The position numbers were made by a program, and so were the translations under genes. A model generated the notes under the pieces. It worked only from the letters and a program-made list of their open reading frames with translations. It was not told where the DNA came from and did not search any database. This document shows, piece after piece, positions 1 to 5,730 of a stretch of DNA of 9,390 nt; the stretch's first letter is position 1; the number at the start of each line of letters is the position of its first letter. This DNA is from an uncultured Clostridia bacterium (GTDB lineage Bacteria; Bacillota; Clostridia; Christensenellales; Aristaeellaceae): NCBI GenBank assembly GCA_946615785.1, contig CAMOIA010000041.1:1-9390 (forward strand), given 5' to 3'.

Positions 1-635
1 AAATAATAGGAAACAGTGCGCTGGTAGCGCATTTTCCCAAGGGAAGGAAGATGCCGGGCATAGATCCGGTTGGGGCCGCCCGCCGGATGGGAAACGGTGT
101 ATTTGGCGTCCCAGGGGGACCGAACCCAGGCGAGGTAGCTGCCTTCTTCCGTCACCTCGCCCCACCAGGGCATATAGGCGGATTCGGAGCACATCTGCCC
201 GTCAAAGGGCAGCTTCGCGCCGGCCTCCTCAGGCCAGTCGGCGGGAATCAGCTGTCCCTGCATGGTGTTTACCACGGCGTAAGCGCCTTTTTCTTCGGCA
301 AGGAGCGGGGCAGGGTACACCACTTCCTTCAGCCGCGCTTTCTCTTCCCGCTGCACAAAGACCGTGCAGTCCACATGCCCGTCCGTATCGCTGACGAGGG
401 TCTCTGTTTCGACGATCAGATCGCCAAGGCCGGGCAGATCCGTCACGGTGGTGCGCCACCCGCTGCCAAGGCCGGTCGTGACGGGGACGGTATTGCATTT
501 TCCTTCCGAAAAGAGGACTTCCGTGCCATTTTCAAGCCGCAGCCGGGGGCCGAACGCGGGATCAAACGTCCATTTTCTTTCATATGCGCGGATGGATCCG
601 TCCTCAAAGAGCTGGACATGATTTTGCTTTGGCAT
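1..635 (-). CDS. Putative carbohydrate-active enzyme, N-terminal part (runs off left edge)
   Basis: Open reading frame without a stop to the window edge, about 211 residues from the chosen start. I do not recognise the family with certainty. The visible part looks like a beta-sandwich domain rich in Trp, Gly and Pro, with no signal peptide. Its distinctive segment, about 50 residues before the edge, reads MPWWGEV, then YLAWVRSPWDAKY, HPAGG and SLGKMRYQR. I associate this pattern with N-terminal domains of large uncharacterised glycoside hydrolases, but that is recollection, not a search result. Two starts are possible. The ATG at 635 has GGAG six bases upstream and was chosen. The ATG at 656, seven codons earlier, has GGAAG only about three bases away. 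The gene lies about 100 bases after the binding-protein gene, separated by a stem-loop, so it is probably the fourth gene of the transporter operon and may be expressed at a lower level. Confidence 0.6.
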   Translation of the reverse strand, partial: MPKQNHVQLFEDGSIRAYERKWTFDPAFGPRLRLENGTEVLFSEGKCNTVPVTTGLGSGWRTTVTDLPGLGDLIVETETLVSDTDGHVDCTVFVQREEKARLKEVVYPAPLLAEEKGAYAVVNTMQGQLIPADWPEEAGAKLPFDGQMCSESAYMPWWGEVTEEGSYLAWVRSPWDAKYTVSHPAGGPNRIYARHLPSLGKMRYQRTVSYY

Positions 636-672
636 ACCATTCTCCACTTTCGACATTTTCTTCCGTCAGGAT

Positions 673-712
673 GGGAAAGGGGGCCGCCCCAAGGTTCAAA
701 GAAGCGGCCCCC
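673..712 (-). terminator. Intercistronic stem-loop after the binding-protein gene (partial terminator or mRNA stabiliser)
   Basis: Read on the minus strand, a perfect 9-bp GC-only stem is formed by GGGGGCCGC (704-712) and GCGGCCCCC (679-687), with a 16-nt loop, followed by TTTCCC. It starts about 25 bases after the stop codon of the binding protein and ends before the next gene. The run of U is short, so complete termination is unlikely. Such hairpins often protect the abundant binding-protein message and lower expression of the gene behind it. Confidence 0.55.
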
Positions 713-737
713 AAGGGATTTTGCGGTCGGACAGGGA

Positions 738-2297
738 TTACCAGCCGTACTGATTGGCGATCTCGGTCACCTTTTCGGTGGCCGGGCCGTAGTAGGCTTC
801 GGCGCGGGTCTTCATATCAGCAAACATTTCGGCCACGGGCTTGTCGCCGGAAATGATGAGCCAGTATTCGCTGGTGATGTTGAAGGCCGCGGCGTCGGTG
901 ACGGCGTCGTCGTCAATCAGGATGGGGCCGACCTGCGGATAGACGGGATTCTGGTTGCGGATGGCGCACACCTCGGCGTTCAGGGCCTTGGTTTCGTCGT
1001 TGTACTGGTCAAAGTATTCCACATTGGGCAGAGCGGCCATTTCAAAGCCCCAGGAAGTCCAATGGGTGACGGGGATGGAGGGATACTTCACGGCCAGGTT
1101 GGAGGCGTTGCCGTTTTCGTCGCGGATCTTGGAGATGGTGCCGTCTTCGTTCACCACATAGTCCTCGTTTTCAAGGCCCATGCGCATGTACTTGCCTTCG
1201 CCCAGCAGGTACTCATAGAACTGCAGGAAACGGTCCATCTTTTCTTCGGTGATTTCAGGCGCGAACTGCACGGCCACCATGCAGGAAATATAGGCTTCCA
1301 TGCGGGGCTGGTCGCCCTTGTTGTTGCCCAGCGCGCCGATCAGGCTGACCCGGTCGAAGGGGTTGCAGTCGGGGTTGGCCGCGCCGTAGTATTTCACCAT
1401 CACGTTGTTGATCCAGTCCGCGTCCGCGTTGCGCACGCACACGCCGAAGGTGTTGGAGGAGAATTTCTGCAGGCCTTCCTTCCAGGAGGTGGCGGCAAAG
1501 TCGGGGTCGATGGACTTGTCTTCGTACATCTTGCGAAGCCATTCCAGCACTTCGATGTTGCTGTCGTCAAGAGCCCCGAAGAACCAGTTGCCTTCGCTGT
1601 CCTTGTTCCAGTAGCGGTTGGAAACGCCGGTGGAGGCGAAGAAGTAGCGCAGGGTGCCAAGGCCGTCGCCGGTCAGGCCGTAGGTGTCGTCGATGCCGTT
1701 GCCGTCAGGATCGTTGTAGGTGAAGGCATGGCATACTTCGTAGAGTTCTTCCCAGGTGTTTGGCATTTCAAGGCCCAGGTTCTCCAGCCAGTCCTTGCGG
1801 ATGAACAGGCCCTTGCGTTCCGCAAGATAAATGGAGGGATCGGCGGAGTCGGGCTTGGGCAGGAAGTAATAGCCGCCGTACATGTTGTACACCAGCTGGG
1901 AAACGGCGTCGTTTTCAAGGCGGGCCTTGGTCAGCGGGTACTTGTCAATCAGTTCCTGGGGGATTTCAGCAACCAGCTCTTCGGGGATGAACTGGGTGAT
2001 TTCCTGGGTGTAATACAGGATATCGGAGGTGAACACCTCGGGGAGCTTGCCTTCGTTGGCGGCCAGCTGGGTCACGGTGAAATCGTTGTTATAGTAGTTG
2101 GTTTCGCTCTGAATGAAGTTGATGCCGAACTTGTCCTGAATGTAGGCAGCCAGGGGGTCGTTTGCGGGATCCCAGGTAAAGGGATCGTCGTCACAGTCGG
2201 CGGTGATGTCCAGCACCGTGCCGTCATAGGCAAAAGCGGTGGCGGAGAAGGCCAGCATCAGCGCCATAACCAGGGTCATAAGTTTCCAAAGTTTCAT
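738..2297 (-). CDS. Extracellular solute-binding protein of an oligosaccharide ABC transporter (LplA/YtcQ-like)
   Basis: A 519-residue protein, the usual size for the large LplA-type family 1 binding proteins. It captures oligosaccharides outside the membrane and delivers them to the LplB/LplC permeases encoded just upstream. Residues 1-23 form a signal peptide (MKLWK, hydrophobic core, SATAFA) with a likely signal peptidase I cut before Tyr24. Residues 163-210 carry a typical family signature: GLFIRKDWLENLGLEMPNTW, then NDPDGNGIDDTYGLTG. The DPDGNGIDD part resembles the EF-hand-like calcium loop of alginate-binding AlgQ-type proteins. The start at 2297 was chosen because AAGGAGG lies eight bases upstream and the signal peptide begins exactly there; an in-frame ATG 13 codons earlier would bury it. 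Oddly for a Gram-positive binding protein there is no lipobox cysteine. The sugar bound cannot be read from sequence; context suggests pectin-derived oligosaccharides. Confidence 0.92.
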   Translation of the reverse strand: MKLWKLMTLVMALMLAFSATAFAYDGTVLDITADCDDDPFTWDPANDPLAAYIQDKFGINFIQSETNYYNNDFTVTQLAANEGKLPEVFTSDILYYTQEITQFIPEELVAEIPQELIDKYPLTKARLENDAVSQLVYNMYGGYYFLPKPDSADPSIYLAERKGLFIRKDWLENLGLEMPNTWEELYEVCHAFTYNDPDGNGIDDTYGLTGDGLGTLRYFFASTGVSNRYWNKDSEGNWFFGALDDSNIEVLEWLRKMYEDKSIDPDFAATSWKEGLQKFSSNTFGVCVRNADADWINNVMVKYYGAANPDCNPFDRVSLIGALGNNKGDQPRMEAYISCMVAVQFAPEITEEKMDRFLQFYEYLLGEGKYMRMGLENEDYVVNEDGTISKIRDENGNASNLAVKYPSIPVTHWTSWGFEMAALPNVEYFDQYNDETKALNAEVCAIRNQNPVYPQVGPILIDDDAVTDAAAFNITSEYWLIISGDKPVAEMFADMKTRAEAYYGPATEKVTEIANQYGW

Positions 2298-2344
2298 CGG
2301 GCGTACCTCCTTGTGAAGTATATTGAAGCCTTGCACGGCTTACA

Positions 2345-2355
2345 ATCCGGGAAAG
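2345..2355 (-). repeat. Intercistronic 11-nt element, copy 2 (lplC-binding protein gap)
   Basis: Minus-strand CTTTCCCGGAT, seven bases after the lplC stop codon and identical to copy 1 at 3324-3334. It is followed by a small hairpin, AAGCC (2337-2341) pairing with GGCTT (2326-2330) around a 6-nt loop, before the strong ribosome binding site of the binding-protein gene. This gap may set the level of the binding protein relative to the permeases. Confidence 0.45.
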
Positions 2356-2362
2356 AACGGGT

Positions 2363-3289
2363 TCAGCCTTTGACGGCGCCGATCGTCATGCCCTTTTCAA
2401 AGTATTTCTGGATAAAGGGGTAAATGATCACCATCGGCAGGACCGTGGCGACGGCGCAGGCCATTTTGAGGCCCGTTTCGTTCAGGAAAATGCGGTTTCC
2501 GGCGGCGTCCCGCAAACCCTCCATGTTCTGCATGTCGGCTGGACGGGCTTCGTGCACCACGAAATTGCGGACGATCAGCTGCAGCGGGTAGAGCTTTTCA
2601 TCGCGCATGTACAGCATGGCGGAGAACCAGCTGTTCCAGGTGCCGACGGCGACGAACATGGCGACGGTGGCCAGGGTCGGAATGGAAAGGGGATAGATGA
2701 TGCGGAAGAGGATCGTCCACTCGCTGGCGCCGTCGATGCGGGCCGATTCCTCCAGGGATGGCGGCAATTGCCGGAAAAAGGAGCGGACGATGATGAAATT
2801 GAACACGCTGACGCTGTTTGGCACGATCAGGGCCAGAAGGTTGTTGCTCCAGCCCAGCGTTTTTGTGATGTTCATGTAATTCGGAATCAGGCCGCCGGAA
2901 AAAAACATGGTGATGAGCAGATAAATCATGAAGAATTTCTGCCCGTGCAGATCGCCGCGGCACAGGCCGTAGGCCAGCATGGAGGTGACCAGGGTGGAAA
3001 GGGCGGTCGCCGCCACCGTGATCAGAATGGTCAGCGCGTAGGAGCGGGGAATCAGAGACGTGGAAAAGATGTATTCGTAGGCTTCCAGGGTCGGCTCCTT
3101 TGGCCAGATGATGTAAGGCTCGCGCATGTATTCGACGTTGCTGGTGAGCGAAATGGCGAATACGTTGAAAAAGGGGAAGAGAATGACGATGGCGATGAGG
3201 ATGAACAGAACGATATTGCAGGTGTTGAAAATATGATCTCCAACGCTGCGTCTGATATGGTTCTGGGACAGCGCCGCTTTTCTGGCCAT
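2363..3289 (-). CDS. ABC transporter permease, LplC/YtcP-type (carbohydrate uptake, MalG-like)
   Basis: A 308-residue inner membrane permease of the binding-protein-dependent sugar transporter type. About six hydrophobic helices are visible, the first at residues 24-48 (IVLFILIAIVILFPFFNVFAISL). The EAA loop that contacts the ATPase is at about 179-204, with EESARIDGASEW followed by IIYPLSIP, including the invariant Gly187. The C-terminal end, PFIQKYFEKGMTIGAVKG, is typical of the LplC/YtcP branch. The start has AAGGAGG eight bases upstream. It lies 54 bases after lplB and 65 bases before the binding-protein gene on the same strand, so the three are surely one transport operon. It should pair with the LplB-like protein to form the translocation pore. 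No ATPase is encoded in the window. Confidence 0.95.
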   Translation of the reverse strand: MARKAALSQNHIRRSVGDHIFNTCNIVLFILIAIVILFPFFNVFAISLTSNVEYMREPYIIWPKEPTLEAYEYIFSTSLIPRSYALTILITVAATALSTLVTSMLAYGLCRGDLHGQKFFMIYLLITMFFSGGLIPNYMNITKTLGWSNNLLALIVPNSVSVFNFIIVRSFFRQLPPSLEESARIDGASEWTILFRIIYPLSIPTLATVAMFVAVGTWNSWFSAMLYMRDEKLYPLQLIVRNFVVHEARPADMQNMEGLRDAAGNRIFLNETGLKMACAVATVLPMVIIYPFIQKYFEKGMTIGAVKG

Positions 3290-3323
3290 GGCTGATGCCT
3301 CCTTATCTGGCGATGCATACCGT

Positions 3324-3334
3324 ATCCGGGAAAG
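3324..3334 (-). repeat. Intercistronic 11-nt element, copy 1 (lplB-lplC gap)
   Basis: Minus-strand CTTTCCCGGAT, nine bases after the lplB stop codon. An identical 11-mer occurs at 2345-2355, at nearly the same distance after the lplC stop. Its core TTTCCCGG also sits in the spacer of the operon promoter. Function unknown. Confidence 0.5.
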
Positions 3335-3343
3335 GGGGTGGAA

Positions 3344-4522
3344 TCAGAAGAAGCCTTCGCCGGACATCTTTTTCACCACGTAATTGGAGACGAACAGAAG
3401 AATGCAGTTCACGATCTGCTGGAACAGGCCGATGGCTGTGGAAAGATCGTACTGCCCTTTCCCGACGCCCATGTCGTACACATAGGTGTCGATCACCTGG
3501 GCCACGGTGGTCTGGGTGGCGGCGGTGCGCAGGTTCATGATCTGGTCGAAATTCGCGCCCATGACGGAGCCTACGTTGAGGATCAGCATGGTGGTAATGG
3601 CAAAGGCGATGGAGGGCAGGGTAATGTGGATGCACTGCTGCCAGCGGTTGGCGCCGTCCAGGTAGGCGGCCTCGTACATTTCCTGGTCCACCCCGGCGAT
3701 GGCCGCCATATAGATAATGGTGCCCCAGCCGGCTTCCTTCCAGATGGAGGTGCTGTAGAGCATCCCATAGAATTTATTGGGATCGGAGAGAAGGTTGATG
3801 GCCGGCGACCCGAGGCTCATCAGCAGCTTGTTGACAAGCCCCGAGGTGATGGAAAACAGGGAAAACAGCAGGGAATACATGATGACCCAGCTGATAAAAT
3901 GGGGCAGGTAGATAATGGTCTGGATGGTGCGGCGGAAAGCGGTGGAGCGAAGCTCGTTCATGAGCAGCGCCAGGATGATGGGCACGGGGAAGGTGATGAT
4001 GAGCTGGGTGATGCCGATAAAGAAGGTGTTCCAGATGGTCTGGCCCGCTACGGGGCTTCTGAAGAAGCGTTCAAAGTGATAGGTGCCCACCCATTGGGAA
4101 AACATGATGCCGCTTTTGATTTTATAGTCCTTAAAGCCAAGGATGATGCCGTACATGGGCATGTAGCTGAACACGAACACCACGATCAGTCCCGGCAGGA
4201 TCAGGCTGTAGCGGTAGCGGTCCTTCCACAGGTCCAGCGCCAGGCGATGGGAGCGGTTTCTGAGGGCGGGATGGACAAAATAACAAAGCAGTGTCAGAAT
4301 GAGCAGCGCGCCGCCGCAGACGGCAAGGATCATCGGCCGAACGCCATAGGCGTCGAAATCCCATTTTTTGAGACCCACAAGGCCTGTGACGGCGATGTAC
4401 CAGACGCCGCTTCCCGCCAGCATCAGCGCGGAGAGGATCAGCCCTGCGTAAATCAGGCGCAGAGAACGCGGCTTCGGGTCTTTCGTTTTCTCCTTCGAAC
4501 TGGCTGTGACGGGTACCTGCAT
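3344..4522 (-). CDS. ABC transporter permease, LplB-type, with extra N-terminal membrane segments
   Basis: A 392-residue permease, partner of the LplC-like protein. The family core begins near residue 100: LWKDRYRYSLILPGL, then SYMPMYGIILGFKDYK, which is the hallmark LplB/YteP opening. The EAA loop is at about 279-305 (DQEMYEAAYLDGANRW, then HITLPSI), and the protein ends VVKKMSGEGFF as many LplB proteins do. Usual length is roughly 300-320 residues. The excess is an N-terminal region of about 95 residues with two further hydrophobic segments, near 21-50 and 63-84, preceded by a basic, charged tail. The start at 4522 is backed by AGGAGG seven bases upstream; an in-frame ATG 30 codons earlier (4612) has no comparable site. 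It is the first gene of the leftward operon, after a leader of about 110 nt. Confidence 0.93.
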   Translation of the reverse strand: MQVPVTASSKEKTKDPKPRSLRLIYAGLILSALMLAGSGVWYIAVTGLVGLKKWDFDAYGVRPMILAVCGGALLILTLLCYFVHPALRNRSHRLALDLWKDRYRYSLILPGLIVVFVFSYMPMYGIILGFKDYKIKSGIMFSQWVGTYHFERFFRSPVAGQTIWNTFFIGITQLIITFPVPIILALLMNELRSTAFRRTIQTIIYLPHFISWVIMYSLLFSLFSITSGLVNKLLMSLGSPAINLLSDPNKFYGMLYSTSIWKEAGWGTIIYMAAIAGVDQEMYEAAYLDGANRWQQCIHITLPSIAFAITTMLILNVGSVMGANFDQIMNLRTAATQTTVAQVIDTYVYDMGVGKGQYDLSTAIGLFQQIVNCILLFVSNYVVKKMSGEGFF

Positions 4523-4638
4523 CGCTTTTCCTCCTGCCAGTATGATTATGATAGATAAAACACTGTATCGGGGACGATAAGGGGGTTCGATGGGGCATTC
4601 ATTTGTCTGCATCCGGTTTTGTTTGCTTCTCTAAAGCT

Positions 4639-4667
4639 ATATTACCGGGAAATGCGGGGGATGTCAA
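4639..4667 (-). promoter_or_regulatory. Sigma-A-type promoter of the transporter operon
   Basis: On the minus strand the -35 box TTGACA (4662-4667, perfect) and the -10 box TAATAT (4639-4644) are separated by exactly 17 bases. Transcription should start near 4632, giving a leader of about 110 nt before the LplB start codon at 4522. The spacer ends in TTTCCCGG directly against the -10 box, close to the TTTTCCGGG that precedes the -10 box of the yetA promoter. Confidence 0.75.
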
Positions 4668-4816
4668 GGACATGTTTCAGGTTATAAAATGTATATTTTT
4701 TCAAAACGAGATTGCATATGCATCCGGATTTTTCCAGATTGTTTCAGTGCGGAAGAACATGTATCTTCGGGTTGAAGAAAGGCAAATAGCGCTCTTTTTA
4801 CTGCATTGAAACAGAT

Positions 4817-4846
4817 CGGACGGGGAAAACGACGTCCTCCCGCCCG
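4817..4846 (-). terminator. Weak stem-loop downstream of yesU
   Basis: CGGACGGG (4817-4824) pairs with CCCGCCCG (4839-4846) with one mismatch and a 14-nt loop, starting 20 bases after the yesU stop codon. On the minus strand it is followed by ATCTGTTTC, not a clean U run, so it is a candidate terminator only. It would separate yesU from the transporter operon, which has its own promoter. Confidence 0.35.
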
Positions 4847-4866
4847 ACAGGCGCAGCGTATTTCAT

Positions 4867-5556
4867 TTATGAATGCCTGCATGCATAAACACGCAGATTT
4901 GCATATTCTCCCGCCATCGGCGCCAGCTGCCGAAGGCCTGCACGCCCCCCTGCAAGCAGGGGCCCGTACTGGTTTCCGTCGTCGTGGAAATGCAGCACTT
5001 CAAGCCCGTTTACGGCAAAGCGCACGTCCGCGCCGGCCTTCAGCAGGGACAGGGTGTACATTCCGTCCGCGTCGGCTGCGTCCGGGATGGGATCGGCGCC
5101 CTGGGCGACCAGGTAAAAGCCGTAGCTTTTTCGAAGGTTGCAGGTGTGAAAAGCGCGCTCGTCCTTTTCCTTTCGCCGGAAAAAGGACAGATGAAAGGCG
5201 TTGATGTCGCCGTGGTGATACTGCACGTATTCTCCGGTGCGCTTTTCAAGGGAAGGATCGAAAAGATCGCGTCCGTCCCGTCCGCAGGCGGAAAAAAACA
5301 GCATGGCAAGCCCAGGCTCCCGAATGGGGCAAAAATCGATTTCCAGCAGCATATCCGAGGGAAAGATCCGGTTGCACCAGAGCACATAGTTCGCCTTCTG
5401 CCCAAGCGCCGCGCTTTGAGCGTTTTCAAGCCGCAGACGCCCGTTCGGAAAGCCCGTCAGCGCACTGCCTTCCAGGGTGAAATCCCGAAGGTCGTCCGCG
5501 GAGGCGAGCGGGTTTTCATAGATCAGACTGCCCCGCAGGTTTTCGTACAATGCCAC
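4867..5556 (-). CDS. yesU: YesU-like DUF1961 family protein (rhamnogalacturonan locus protein)
   Basis: A 229-residue soluble protein without signal peptide or membrane segment, matching B. subtilis YesU (about 220 residues) along its whole length. Conserved blocks I recognise are YENPL (14-18), EIDFCPIREPGLAMLFFSACG (72-92), DLFDPSLEKRTGEY (97-110), YHHGDINAFHLSFFRRK (113-129), ERAFHTCNLRKSYGF (133-147), GADPIPDA (153-160) and LRQLAPMAGEY (208-218). YesU is encoded in the B. subtilis yes cluster for rhamnogalacturonan I breakdown and has a galectin-like beta-sandwich fold; its reaction is not established to my knowledge. The start is a GTG at 5556 with AGGGGG eight bases upstream; the frame stays open far upstream, but the family homology begins just after this codon. 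It is divergent from yetA and probably acts in the cytoplasm on imported pectic oligosaccharides. Confidence 0.9.
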   Translation of the reverse strand: MALYENLRGSLIYENPLASADDLRDFTLEGSALTGFPNGRLRLENAQSAALGQKANYVLWCNRIFPSDMLLEIDFCPIREPGLAMLFFSACGRDGRDLFDPSLEKRTGEYVQYHHGDINAFHLSFFRRKEKDERAFHTCNLRKSYGFYLVAQGADPIPDAADADGMYTLSLLKAGADVRFAVNGLEVLHFHDDGNQYGPLLAGGRAGLRQLAPMAGEYANLRVYACRHS

Positions 5557-5586
5557 TTCAAAAGCCCCCTTCGTCAAGATGGATTC

Positions 5587-5592
5587 ATGATA
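5587..5592 (-). promoter_or_regulatory. Candidate extended -10 promoter of yesU
   Basis: On the minus strand TGGTATCAT gives an extended -10 element (TG, one base, TATCAT at 5587-5592). No good -35 box lies 16-18 bases upstream, which fits an extended -10 promoter or an activator-dependent one. Transcription would start near 5580, about 24 bases before the GTG start codon. Confidence 0.45.
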
Positions 5593-5661
5593 CCACGAAA
5601 GGAACTGAAAAACCAGCTTTCCGCCTTCAAAAAGCGGCACGGCAGGATTTGAGCATGCGCA

Positions 5662-5690
5662 TTGCAGAAGGCCTGTTTTCCGGGTATAAT
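5662..5690 (+). promoter_or_regulatory. Sigma-A-type promoter of yetA
   Basis: A perfect -10 box TATAAT (5685-5690) lies 17 bases after TTGCAG (5662-5667), a partial -35 box. Transcription should begin near 5697, giving a leader of about 34 nt. The weak -35 box suggests activator dependence. Confidence 0.7.
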
Positions 5691-5699
5691 CGTTTTCAG
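5684..5699 (-). promoter_or_regulatory. cre-like (CcpA) site over the yetA -10 box
   Basis: Read on the minus strand the site is CTGAAAACGATTATAC. Against the catabolite-responsive consensus WTGNNARCGNWWWCAW it fits 10 of 13 constrained positions, with the TG..ARCG half intact and the distal half degenerate. It overlaps the -10 box and start point of yetA, where CcpA binding would repress. This is a motif match only. Confidence 0.35.
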
Positions 5700-5730
5700 G
5701 ATTGAGCATGGAAAACCGGAGGAAACGGAC

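Larger units (their letters stand above)
4523..4866. other. Intergenic region between lplB and yesU
   Basis: 344 bases without a convincing gene. Reading leftward it holds a weak stem-loop after yesU (4817-4846), a notably AT-rich stretch (about 4680-4800), the operon promoter (4639-4667) and the leader of the transporter message. Within it are a TGCATATGCA palindrome at 4713-4722 with an overlapping ATCCGGAT palindrome at 4722-4729, and GTTTCAG at 4674-4680 and at 4741-4747 with a near copy in inverse orientation around 4807-4814. These may be regulator sites. I saw no recognisable riboswitch or T-box in the leader. Confidence 0.5.

Noticed and set aside
51..2423. A 790-codon open frame on the plus strand, antisense to the binding-protein gene
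   Set aside because: Its product is a low-complexity string rich in Val, Gly, His and Phe with no domain signature, as expected from the reverse of a GC-biased gene. The opposite strand carries clear genes with signal peptide, motifs and ribosome binding sites.
2552..3295. A 247-codon open frame on the plus strand, antisense to lplC
   Set aside because: Same signature of a reverse-strand shadow; the lplC frame has the EAA motif, membrane helices and a strong ribosome binding site.
3338..4558. A 406-codon open frame on the plus strand, antisense to lplB
   Set aside because: The product is rich in Asp, Gly, His and Gln with no recognisable fold, and it mirrors a well-supported permease gene.
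4523..4632. Riboswitch or T-box in the 110-nt leader of the transporter operon
   Set aside because: No conserved riboswitch core, T-box sequence or terminator/antiterminator pair was visible by eye.
4603..4882. Short open frames on both strands in the lplB-yesU gap
   Set aside because: They overlap the promoter and leader, lack good ribosome binding sites and encode no recognisable small protein.
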